Source: Draconibacterium orientale (GTDB taxonomy: Bacteria > Bacteroidota > Bacteroidia > Bacteroidales > JAADGE01). From it: a stretch of 10,149 nucleotides of DNA. Below are positions 1 through 6,942 of this stretch, one piece after another. The translations under genes and the position numbers were made by a program. Below the pieces are notes generated by a model. It saw only the letters and a list, made by a program, of their open reading frames with translations. It was not told the origin of the DNA and did no database searches. The number at the start of each line of letters is the position of its first letter. Positions within the stretch are counted from its first letter, which is position 1. Location: NCBI GenBank assembly GCA_020718265.1, contig DYSM01000076.1:1157-11305 (forward strand), read 5' to 3'.

Positions 1-58
1 AAAAAAAGACTATAACGTTTCGGCTTTTCCAAAGTTATTATTTAAAGATAAAGTTCTT

Positions 59-128
59 ATTTTTCTGCTAATATTTTTCTGCTAATATTTTTCTGCTAAT
101 ATTTTTCTGCTAATATTTTTCTGCTAAT
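59..128. repeat. 14-bp tandem repeat, five perfect copies, overlapping a stop codon
   Basis: The plus-strand unit ATTTTTCTGCTAAT occurs five times without a mismatch (59-72, 73-86, 87-100, 101-114, 115-128). A degenerate sixth copy may start at 129, where ATTTTTTCGTAAG resembles the unit with small changes. The array covers the 3' end of the minus-strand S41 peptidase gene: the last codons lie in the copy at 115-128 and the TAG stop (110-112) in the next copy. The remaining three copies are 3' untranslated. Because 14 is not a multiple of three, each copy shifts frame, and the unit closes every reading frame within three copies. Changes in copy number therefore should not change the protein while the first two copies remain. 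It looks like a slippage-prone microsatellite-type array. Confidence 0.97.
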
Positions 129-1666
129 ATTTTTTCGTAAGATTCTTTCTCTGTTAAATATTCAATAGCTTTCAGAAATTCGGGCGAATTTTCATTCACA
201 ACCTTTATATATTCACCCTCAGTCCATAAATCACCGGCTATCAGGGCTTTAAGATGGACTGCAACGTTCGGGTTGAGCAATAATTCTTTCCAAACGACAT
301 CAAAATTCTCTACATTTTTTCCTTCAGCAAAACGTGTCAAATTTTGAAGAAACTCAATATCTATCTGAAATTCAGCTTGATATTTTTCAAAATCCGGATA
401 AATATTAGTCAGATTTTCACGATTTTCGTCCGTATAGTCGTGCACAAATTCGCTTATTGAATTTTTTTTCATCCACTGTTTATAAATTTTCGGATACTTC
501 AAAGAATCGGTTTCCGTAAGTACATCGGGCAAAATTCCGCCGCCGGACGTAACGATACGTTTATTTGTAAGTGTTTTATATTCAATACTTTCAATTGAAT
601 CTTTCGAGACTATTTTGTTATTCACATCATACGATTTCTGAATGCTGCGACCTGTAGGCGTATAGTAGCGTGCAATTGTGAGGCGCATCATAGTGCCGTC
701 GTCAAAATAGAACGGGCGTTGCACCAAGCCTTTGCCATATGTTTTTTGTCCGATAATTACGGCTCTGTCCCAGTCTTGCAGCGCGCCGCTGACAATTTCG
801 CTCGCAGACGCGGATTGCGAATCGACCAACACCGCCACACGCCCATCGGTGTAAAGTCCTCTGCCGTGCGAACTGTAATCGGTGCGATCAGAGTTTTCGC
901 CTTCGGTGTAAACAATGAGTTTGCCGGCGTCCAAAAATTCTTCCGAGATTTTTACTGCAGAATTCAAATAGCCGCCCGTGTTCCCGCGCAAATCCAATAT
1001 AATATGCTCTGCACCTGCGGTTTTCAGCGTTTTCAAAGCATCTTCAATATCTTTATCGGAATTGGACGAGAATTTAGACAGTTTTATGTAACCGACGCCA
1101 GGACGCGCCATGTATGCGGCTTCCACGCTTTCTATCTGAATTTTATCTCGAGTTACGAGAATTTCGTAAAATTTTTTGTCGTCCCGACGCTTAATTGTAA
1201 GCAAAACTTCACTGCCGCGCTTTCCGCCAATTCGTTTATGAATGCCTTCCGAGTTCATTTTTACGCCCGCAATCGTCTCATTATCAACTTCTATAACTCT
1301 GTCTCCGCGACGAACACCGGCTTTTTCCGCAGGTCCGTTCGGTACAACGGACTGAATGTAAAGCGTGTCGCGAATCATGTTGTACGTGATTCCGATTCCG
1401 TCGAATGTTGCATCAAGTCGGCGGTTGATATCTTCAGTTTGTGCCGTGTTAAAATATTTTGAGTGTGGATCTAATTCTTTAAGAATCAACGACATTGCTT
1501 CTTCATACAGCGCGTCCGAGTCAATACTGTCCGTGTAATGTTCTTCGATATTTTGAAGCAATTGGCTCAGTTTTTTGAGTTGAGCCTCGTGGTTTTGCGC
1601 AAACGAAGTGGTCAGCGACAACGAGACTATAAGAAATGTTACTAAAAGAGACTTGAATGCTATCAT
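110..1666 (-). CDS. S41 family C-terminal processing peptidase with PDZ domain, exported
   Basis: This 518-residue protein is a tail-specific (Ctp/Prc-type) serine protease that cleaves proteins near their C-termini in the periplasm. Residues 1-23 are a signal peptide (Lys5, hydrophobic core, AxA-like end SFA before Gln24). A PDZ domain follows at about 85-160, with GIGITY at 90-95 and AGVRRGDRV at 116-124. The S41 core runs from about 185 to 345: LDLRGNTGG at 224-232, catalytic Ser287 in SASASE (285-290) and Lys312 in YGKGLVQ. The Ser-Lys spacing is exactly 25 residues, as in E. coli Prc (S452/K477). Residues 375-518 are a charged C-terminal extension ending in the tandem repeat array. The chosen ATG gives a proper signal peptide. 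The gene is divergent from rsfS. Its physiological substrate cannot be read from the sequence. Confidence 0.94.
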   Translation of the reverse strand: MIAFKSLLVTFLIVSLSLTTSFAQNHEAQLKKLSQLLQNIEEHYTDSIDSDALYEEAMSLILKELDPHSKYFNTAQTEDINRRLDATFDGIGITYNMIRDTLYIQSVVPNGPAEKAGVRRGDRVIEVDNETIAGVKMNSEGIHKRIGGKRGSEVLLTIKRRDDKKFYEILVTRDKIQIESVEAAYMARPGVGYIKLSKFSSNSDKDIEDALKTLKTAGAEHIILDLRGNTGGYLNSAVKISEEFLDAGKLIVYTEGENSDRTDYSSHGRGLYTDGRVAVLVDSQSASASEIVSGALQDWDRAVIIGQKTYGKGLVQRPFYFDDGTMMRLTIARYYTPTGRSIQKSYDVNNKIVSKDSIESIEYKTLTNKRIVTSGGGILPDVLTETDSLKYPKIYKQWMKKNSISEFVHDYTDENRENLTNIYPDFEKYQAEFQIDIEFLQNLTRFAEGKNVENFDVVWKELLLNPNVAVHLKALIAGDLWTEGEYIKVVNENSPEFLKAIEYLTEKESYEKILAEKY

Positions 1667-1806
1667 GGCTCAAAAATATGATTTCTAAAAATTATTACTA
1701 AATTTTGCCGAAATCCGGTTTTGTTCGGTGTCAATTCGATTTATCTATACCTGACAAAATGTCGTATTATTTCAGAAAAATAAAAACGGCAACGATTTTG
1801 CACTTA

Positions 1807-1842
1807 CAAATTTAGCACTATTTTTTTTGAAAAAAATTCAAA
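1807..1842 (-). promoter_or_regulatory. Possible promoter for the S41 peptidase gene
   Basis: The minus strand reads TAAATTTG at 1814-1807, an exact match to the Bacteroidota -7 motif TAnnTTTG. A TTTG lies at 1842-1839, but the gap is 24 bases rather than the usual 19-20, so the -33 match is poor. It would give a leader of about 130 bases. A second exact -7 motif (TATTTTTG, 1678-1671) lies closer, but its start point would fall at the start codon itself and it has no -33 partner. Confidence 0.3.
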
Positions 1843-1890
1843 TTTCAAAAAAAAAGACAAACATATACACTGAGTAAAACCGAATTTTAT

Positions 1891-1898
1891 TAATTTTG
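1891..1898 (+). promoter_or_regulatory. Likely -7 promoter element for rsfS-ftsH
   Basis: TAATTTTG matches the Bacteroidota -7 consensus TAnnTTTG exactly and lies 38 bases upstream of the rsfS ATG, predicting a short leader of about 30 bases. The expected -33 region (about 1868-1872) shows only a weak ACTG, so half of the promoter is unsupported. No Shine-Dalgarno sequence is visible; the start is preceded by the A-rich AATACAAAT. Confidence 0.5.
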
Positions 1899-1936
1899 CA
1901 ATTCTGTATAACTCAATTTCGATCCCAAATACAAAT

Positions 1937-2317
1937 ATGACAGATACAACATCTTTATTAGCAGCCGTTTACGACGGAATTTTTGAAAAACGAGGAAGCA
2001 ACGTAGTCTCAATGGATTTTACAAAACACCGAAATGCACTTGCCGATTATTTCGTAATTTGCGAAGCGCAATCCGACCGCCAAGTTGCGGCAATTGCCGA
2101 TTTTGTGTTGGAAAATGCGTTCAAAAAAACCGGACAAAAAGCCGTTTATGCCGAAGGTTTTGAAAACGCACAATGGATTTTGCTCGACTTCACGGATGTA
2201 GTTGTGCACATTTTTCAAACTGAATTTCGTGAATTTTACAACCTCGAAGGCTTATGGGCAGATGCCGAAATATCTCAAATTCAAGAACCTAAACCACAAG
2301 TAATTCTTAACAAATAA
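1937..2317 (+). CDS. rsfS: Ribosomal silencing factor RsfS (Iojap/YbeB family)
   Basis: RsfS binds ribosomal protein uL14 on the large subunit and blocks joining to the small subunit, which lowers translation under starvation. The 126-residue length is normal for bacterial members. The single Iojap domain shows its typical landmarks: ADYFVICEAQSDRQV at 36-50, and the second block starting WILLDFTDVVVHIF at 80-93 and ending YNLEGLWADA at 101-110. The last 16 residues are a variable tail. The ATG at 1937 gives the expected N-terminus, with a helix before the DYFVI strand. The stop codon lies 7 bases before the ftsH start, so the two are almost certainly co-transcribed. The rsfS-ftsH pairing recurs in Bacteroidota. 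Confidence 0.95.
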   Translation: MTDTTSLLAAVYDGIFEKRGSNVVSMDFTKHRNALADYFVICEAQSDRQVAAIADFVLENAFKKTGQKAVYAEGFENAQWILLDFTDVVVHIFQTEFREFYNLEGLWADAEISQIQEPKPQVILNK

Positions 2318-2324
2318 AACAATT

Positions 2325-4388
2325 ATGTCTGACAATAATACAAATAACGACTCCAAAAATAAACTTCCCAAACGAGAATCCGGCGGCGGAGGCAACCGAA
2401 ATACGATTTGGATTTTTGTTGCAATCGGCGTAGGATTTCTGATTTTGCAATTTTTTTCGATGCAGGACAGTTCTATCCACATCGACAATATGCGTTTTGA
2501 AAATGAACTGATGCCATCGGGCGATATTGCAAAACTCGTTGTGGTAAACAAAGAACGTGTCGAAGTGTTTTTGAAAGAGGAAAGCCTAAGCAAAGACGAA
2601 TACAAAGATGCCGCAAAATCAGGCGGAACATCCATGATGGGAACGCCAAACGCGCAGTACTATTTTACAATCGGAGACGTAGGCGAATTTCAAAAAGAAT
2701 TAAATGAAAAACTCGAAAAAAATCCGAAACTGCAACAATTCCCGATTTCATTCGAGTCGCGCACGGATGTAATGCGCGAAGTAATGGGTTGGATATTGCC
2801 GTTCGCAATCATTATCGCCGTTTGGATTTTCATTTTCAGACGCATGGGCGGCGGAGGCGGCGGAATGTTTAGCATGGGAAAATCGAAAGCTAAACTTTTT
2901 GACAATGAAAAATCTAAGGTAAAAATCAATTTCAACAATGTTGCAGGCTTGGAAGAAGCCAAAATTGAAGTTCAGGAAATCGTTGATTTTCTGCGAAATG
3001 CAGAAAAATACACCAAACTCGGCGGTAAAATTCCTAAAGGCGCGTTGCTCGTAGGACCTCCCGGAACCGGTAAAACGCTGTTAGCCAAAGCCGTAGCCGG
3101 TGAAGCCAACGTTCCGTTTTTCTCAATGTCAGGTTCCGATTTTGTGGAAATGTTCGTAGGTGTGGGCGCATCGCGCGTACGCGATTTGTTTGCACAAGCC
3201 AAAGCCAAAGCTCCGTGTATCATTTTTATTGATGAAATTGATGCCGTCGGACGCGCACGCGGAAGAGGCATGGGACTGGGTTCAAATGATGAACGTGAAA
3301 ACACACTAAATCAACTACTTACAGAAATGGACGGCTTCGATACCAATACCGGAGTTATCATCATTGCCGCCACAAACCGCGCCGATGTGCTCGACCCTGC
3401 ACTGCTTCGCGCCGGACGTTTTGACAGACAAATTCACGTAGAATTGCCTGATTTAACCGAACGCGAAGAAATTTTCAAAGTCCATTTAGCACCGATAACA
3501 AAAGGCGATGACTTGGATGTTGCCGAACTTGCCAAGCAAACGCCCGGATTTTCGGGCGCAGACATTGCCAACGTATGCAACGAAGCCGCACTCATTGCTG
3601 CACGCCGCGACAGAACCAGCGTCGGAAAACAAGATTTCTTGGAAGCAATAGACAGAATCATAGGTGGTTTGGAGAAAAAATCGAAAATCATAACCAAATC
3701 CGAAAAGCGAACCATCGCATACCACGAAGCCGGACACGCCACCGTGAGCTGGAAATTGGAACACGCCCACCCGCTCATAAAAGTAACTATTGTGCCTCGC
3801 GGTCAAGCACTTGGCGCAGCTTGGTATCAGCCGCAAGAACGTCAAATTACAACGCGCGAGCAAATTCTTGACGAAATGTGCGCCCTTCTCGGCGGACGCG
3901 CTTCGGAAGAAGTTAATTTCGGAAAAATTTCAACCGGCGCGCTCAATGACCTCGAACGTGTAACCAAACAGGCTTACGCTCTAATTTCATTTTATGGCAT
4001 GAGCGAAAAAGTCGGAAACATCAGTTTTTACGATTCCGAAGGCAGAAATGAATATGCTTTTCAAAAACCGTTCAGCGAAAAAACTGCCGAACTTATTGAT
4101 GCCGAAGTAAAGGAACTCATTGATGCTCAATACAAACGTGCAAAGAAACTGCTAAGCGACAACAAAGAAGGTTTGGCAAAACTTGCCGAATTACTCTTGG
4201 AACGCGAAGTAATTTTTGCCAATGACTTGGAAGCAATTTACGGACCGCGTGAATACGACAGCGAATACGATGAAGAAGTGAAACGTATTCGTAATCAGCA
4301 AGTTGAACGTTTGAAAGAGCGAGAACGCATCAAAGCCGAAGCGGAAGCCAAAGAAAATTCCGAAGAAGAGGCAAACAAGAAAAAGTAA
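2325..4388 (+). CDS. ftsH: ATP-dependent zinc metalloprotease FtsH
   Basis: This 687-residue protein is the membrane-anchored AAA+ protease that degrades damaged membrane proteins and some regulators as a hexamer. A Gly/Asn-rich N-terminus precedes TM1 (about 27-44). The periplasmic FtsH_ext domain spans about 45-155 and TM2 about 155-171, followed by a Gly-rich linker (175-180). The AAA+ module has Walker A GPPGTGKT (244-251), pore loop MFVG (276-279), Walker B IIFIDE with Asp303-Glu304, and the second region of homology with arginine fingers Arg365 and Arg368. The M41 domain carries the zinc motif HEAGH (467-471) and the third ligand Asp542. The C-terminus (about 644-687) is a highly charged, probably coiled-coil tail. 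All catalytic residues are present. It is the last gene of the rsfS operon and ends in a strong terminator. The cdsA gene that I recall often following ftsH in Bacteroidota is not present. Confidence 0.98.
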   Translation: MSDNNTNNDSKNKLPKRESGGGGNRNTIWIFVAIGVGFLILQFFSMQDSSIHIDNMRFENELMPSGDIAKLVVVNKERVEVFLKEESLSKDEYKDAAKSGGTSMMGTPNAQYYFTIGDVGEFQKELNEKLEKNPKLQQFPISFESRTDVMREVMGWILPFAIIIAVWIFIFRRMGGGGGGMFSMGKSKAKLFDNEKSKVKINFNNVAGLEEAKIEVQEIVDFLRNAEKYTKLGGKIPKGALLVGPPGTGKTLLAKAVAGEANVPFFSMSGSDFVEMFVGVGASRVRDLFAQAKAKAPCIIFIDEIDAVGRARGRGMGLGSNDERENTLNQLLTEMDGFDTNTGVIIIAATNRADVLDPALLRAGRFDRQIHVELPDLTEREEIFKVHLAPITKGDDLDVAELAKQTPGFSGADIANVCNEAALIAARRDRTSVGKQDFLEAIDRIIGGLEKKSKIITKSEKRTIAYHEAGHATVSWKLEHAHPLIKVTIVPRGQALGAAWYQPQERQITTREQILDEMCALLGGRASEEVNFGKISTGALNDLERVTKQAYALISFYGMSEKVGNISFYDSEGRNEYAFQKPFSEKTAELIDAEVKELIDAQYKRAKKLLSDNKEGLAKLAELLLEREVIFANDLEAIYGPREYDSEYDEEVKRIRNQQVERLKERERIKAEAEAKENSEEEANKKK

Positions 4389-4399
4389 CCCGTAATATA

Positions 4400-4433
4400 A
4401 AAACCGTCCGAATTTGGGCGGTTTTGTTTTTTT
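4400..4433 (+). terminator. Intrinsic terminator after ftsH
   Basis: AAAACCGTCC (4400-4409) pairs with GGGCGGTTTT (4416-4425) across a six-base loop. All ten pairs form, one of them a U-G wobble, and G plus seven T follow (4427-4433). It begins 11 bases after the ftsH stop and ends 9 bases before the next start codon, an unusually tight fit. Confidence 0.9.
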
Positions 4434-4442
4434 AGAACGAAC

Positions 4443-5531
4443 ATGCGTAAAACAGTCATTATCAGTCCGTTAAATTGGGGCTTAGGACACGCTTCACGCA
4501 TTGTTCCGCTCATTTCGCAATTACTTGATAATGAGATTCTTGTCGTTGTGGCTGCCGAAAAAAAACAATCCGAACTGTTGCGCACAGAATTTCCGGAACT
4601 CACTTATATTCAACTTCATAACCCTGAAATTCGATATTCAGCCGGCAAGAATCAAACGTGGAAAATCTTCTTACAAATTCCAAAATTTATAATTGGAATA
4701 GTTCGCGAACACCTATCTTTGAAAAGATATTTGTCTGACAATCAGATTGATATTGTAATTTCAGACAATCGTTACGGATTCTTTTCAAAGCGTGTGCCGT
4801 CCGTTTTTATCACGCACCAACTTTCGCCAAAATTGCCAAAAAATATGCGCATTTTTGAACGACTCGCAGCACGAGTTCTGCGCGTTTTCATTAATCGGTT
4901 TGACGTATGTTTGATTCCGGATTTCTCAGGAACTCCTAATTTATCCGGCACACTTTCGCATCAAAAAATTATGCCGAAAAAATTTTCTTACATCGGAATT
5001 TTATCGCGATTTAAGAAACCTGAAATTGAATTTCAACCTAAAAAATACGACATTTTGGCAGTTTTGTCGGGACCGGAACCCCAACGTTCGATTTTTGAAG
5101 AATTATTAATGAATCAATTAAAAAACAAAAAATTTTCGACACTCATTGTTCGCGGAAACCCTACTAAAAATTCAGAAGAAACGCTCGGAACGATTAAACT
5201 TGTTTCGCATTTGTCGGCAGAACAGTTGCAAACTGCTGTGAATCAAAGTAAAAACGTCATCATGCGCGCAGGTTACAGTTCAATTATGGATTTTGCAAAA
5301 ATAGGAAAACCGGCGATTATCGTGCCGACACCCGGACAAACCGAACAAGAATATCTTGCTGAATATCTGAAAGATAGCATGCAATTTGTTTCGATAAAAC
5401 AATCTGATTTTGAGATTGAAGATGCGCTTAAAAAATTGAGTGAGATTAAGAAACAACACTTTGAATTTCAGTCAGAAATCGATGCAAGTTTTATCCAAAT
5501 TATTCGCCAAATTTTAGCATCTGCCGAATAG
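4443..5531 (+). CDS. GT-B fold glycosyltransferase-like protein (MurG/GT28-related)
   Basis: This 362-residue soluble protein resembles a family widespread in Bacteroidota, usually annotated as glycosyltransferase and related to MurG/GT28. There is no signal peptide or transmembrane segment, so it is cytosolic. The N-terminal acceptor-side domain has the glycine loop NWGLGHASR (11-19), then VISDNRYG (105-112) and VFITHQL (121-127). YIGILSRF (183-190) leads into the C-terminal domain, with LSGPEPQRSIFEE (208-220) and the nucleotide-sugar binding signature MRAGYSSIMDF (274-284), followed by PTPGQTEQEYLA (295-306). The motifs are intact and the length normal. Sugar donor and acceptor are unknown. 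It starts 9 bases after the ftsH terminator, so it needs read-through or a promoter inside ftsH; I found no convincing one. The next gene has its own candidate promoter. Confidence 0.83.
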   Translation: MRKTVIISPLNWGLGHASRIVPLISQLLDNEILVVVAAEKKQSELLRTEFPELTYIQLHNPEIRYSAGKNQTWKIFLQIPKFIIGIVREHLSLKRYLSDNQIDIVISDNRYGFFSKRVPSVFITHQLSPKLPKNMRIFERLAARVLRVFINRFDVCLIPDFSGTPNLSGTLSHQKIMPKKFSYIGILSRFKKPEIEFQPKKYDILAVLSGPEPQRSIFEELLMNQLKNKKFSTLIVRGNPTKNSEETLGTIKLVSHLSAEQLQTAVNQSKNVIMRAGYSSIMDFAKIGKPAIIVPTPGQTEQEYLAEYLKDSMQFVSIKQSDFEIEDALKKLSEIKKQHFEFQSEIDASFIQIIRQILASAE

Positions 5532-5532
5532 T

Positions 5533-5564
5533 TTTGCAAATTTGCTCACGCTTTTCTATCTTTA
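5533..5564 (+). promoter_or_regulatory. Candidate promoter for the Nudix-SDR-NADK-like operon
   Basis: TTTG at 5533-5536 and TATCTTTA at 5557-5564 are separated by 20 bases, fitting the Bacteroidota -33/-7 layout with one mismatch at the last -7 base. The predicted start lies about 10 bases before the ATG at 5580. A perfect 10-bp palindrome, GCAAATTTGC (5536-5545), begins on the last base of the -33 element and could be an operator or chance in AT-rich DNA. Confidence 0.42.
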
Positions 5565-5579
5565 CACAAATTTTCTTGA

Positions 5580-6032
5580 ATGAATCAAATTACTGTACGC
5601 ATTTATGCCCTTGTAATCAACAACAAACGCGAGGTTTTACTTAGCGATGAGCGTATTTTAGACAGTCCGATAACGAAATTTCCGGGAGGCGGTTTAGATT
5701 TTGGCGAAGGCTCACGCCAAACCCTCGAGCGCGAATTTATGGAAGAAATGAACGAAAAATGTGTCGTAAAAGACCATTTTTATACAACGGATATTTACCA
5801 GAAAGCCTTTGGACGCTCTCATATTCAGATGTTTGCGGTGTATTATAGTGTAGATTTTTTGAACGAGCCAAAACATCCGATTCATCATTCTCGCTTTGCA
5901 AAAGAAATTCAACCCGGCGAAAACAGTTTTTGGTGGTGTCCGATTTCGGAACTAAAACCAGAATATTTTACGCTGGAATCCGATAAAATTGTTGCTCGAA
6001 AATTACAAACTTTATACACAAACCAAGCATGA
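5580..6032 (+). CDS. Nudix hydrolase
   Basis: Nudix enzymes hydrolyse nucleoside diphosphates linked to another moiety, using divalent metal held by the Nudix box. In this 150-residue single-domain protein the box spans 37-59: Gly37, Glu43, Arg51-Glu52 and the metal ligands Glu55-Glu56. The consensus glycine near the end of the box is replaced by Asn58, while all catalytic acids remain. FPGGGLDFGEG (34-44) and YTTDIYQKAF further on are typical of a Nudix subgroup I recall from Bacteroidota. The substrate cannot be assigned. The C-terminus overlaps the next gene by four bases (ATGA at 6029-6032), so the two are translationally coupled. Confidence 0.9.
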   Translation: MNQITVRIYALVINNKREVLLSDERILDSPITKFPGGGLDFGEGSRQTLEREFMEEMNEKCVVKDHFYTTDIYQKAFGRSHIQMFAVYYSVDFLNEPKHPIHHSRFAKEIQPGENSFWWCPISELKPEYFTLESDKIVARKLQTLYTNQA

Positions 6033-6937
6033 AACGCGTGGTCATAGCCGGCGGGAGCGGTGCCATCGGGTCGCATTTAGCTAAAATGCTGAAAGCCAAA
6101 GGATATTCCGTTGCGATTCTTAGTCGATTTGCAAAGCAAAGTTCTGATTTTGAATATTTTACATGGAATATAGATACAAAAACCATTGACCCGAACGCAT
6201 TAGTCGGAGCAGACGCAATTGTGCATCTGGCGGGCGCAAATATCGGCGAAAATCGATGGACAGAATCGTTCAAACGTGAAGTAATTTCGAGCCGAGCCGA
6301 TGCGGTTTCCATTCTCGCTACCGAATTAAAACGCTTAAATATTCAACCGAAAGTTTTTGTATCTGCCTCTGCTATTGGTTATTACGGAAGTGTAACCACC
6401 GATAAAATTTTCACGGAAACCGACCCGCCCGGAACAGATTTTCTCGGGCAAGTGGGAACGATTTGGGAAAATGCTGTAAATGAATTTAAATCTCTGAATA
6501 TCAGAACGGTAATTCTTCGCACAGGCGTTGTTTTGGACAAAAGTTCCGGCGCGCTGCCAAAACTTTTGAAACCGGCAAAATTCGGTTTAGCATCGCCAAT
6601 CGGCAGCGGCAAGCAGTTCATGCCTTGGATTCATATTGAAGATATTTGCAGAATGTATATTTATGCAATTGAACATCCTGAAATTCAAGGGGTTTACAAT
6701 GGTGTTGCACCTGAATTTTTAACAAATTCGCAATTTATGAAAGCTCTCGCTAAAGTGTTGAATAAGAAAACGTTTGCGCCACGCGTTCCCGTGTTTATGT
6801 TACGCTTGATGCTTGGCGAAGGCGCTACAATTGTGTTAGACGGCAGCCGAGTTTCGGCAGAAAAAATTCGGAAAGCAGGTTTCAATTTTCAATTTTCAGA
6901 GATATATTCAGCACTCAATAATTTGATAAAACATTGA
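6029..6937 (+). CDS. TIGR01777 family SDR epimerase-like protein (YfcH/SDR39U1 type)
   Basis: This 302-residue extended short-chain dehydrogenase/reductase belongs to the family of E. coli YfcH and human SDR39U1. The exact reaction of the family is poorly known. The Rossmann dinucleotide loop is GGSGAIG (8-14), a variant of the usual GGTGFIG. HLAGANIGENRW (66-77) is a family hallmark. SASAIGYYG (112-120) carries the active-site Tyr region, and GSGKQFMPWIHIEDI (192-206) is the other hallmark. The C-terminal DUF1731-type segment covers about 250-298 (DGSRVSAEKI at 271-280). The start overlaps the upstream Nudix stop in an ATGA. The stop at 6935-6937 lies 5 bases before the next ATG, so the gene sits inside a coupled three-gene operon. 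Cofactor is probably NADP(H) or NAD(H), inferred from the fold. Confidence 0.93.
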   Translation: MKRVVIAGGSGAIGSHLAKMLKAKGYSVAILSRFAKQSSDFEYFTWNIDTKTIDPNALVGADAIVHLAGANIGENRWTESFKREVISSRADAVSILATELKRLNIQPKVFVSASAIGYYGSVTTDKIFTETDPPGTDFLGQVGTIWENAVNEFKSLNIRTVILRTGVVLDKSSGALPKLLKPAKFGLASPIGSGKQFMPWIHIEDICRMYIYAIEHPEIQGVYNGVAPEFLTNSQFMKALAKVLNKKTFAPRVPVFMLRLMLGEGATIVLDGSRVSAEKIRKAGFNFQFSEIYSALNNLIKH

Positions 6938-6942
6938 TAATC

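Noticed and set aside
59..128. CRISPR array
   Set aside because: The repeats are 14 bp, directly adjacent and without spacers, so this is a simple tandem repeat.
719..1462. Long plus-strand open frame of 247 codons opposite the S41 peptidase gene
   Set aside because: It lies wholly antisense to a gene with all catalytic motifs, its translation resembles no family I know, and it is rich in Phe/Arg/Asn/Cys as expected from a mirrored frame.
1708..1728. Hairpin CCGAA...TTCGG in the divergent intergenic region
   Set aside because: Only five pairs with an 11-base loop and no T run; too weak to call a terminator or operator.
3486..3863. Minus-strand open frames opposite ftsH
   Set aside because: They overlap the conserved AAA+ and M41 regions of FtsH and show no recognisable domain, so they are shadows of the real gene.
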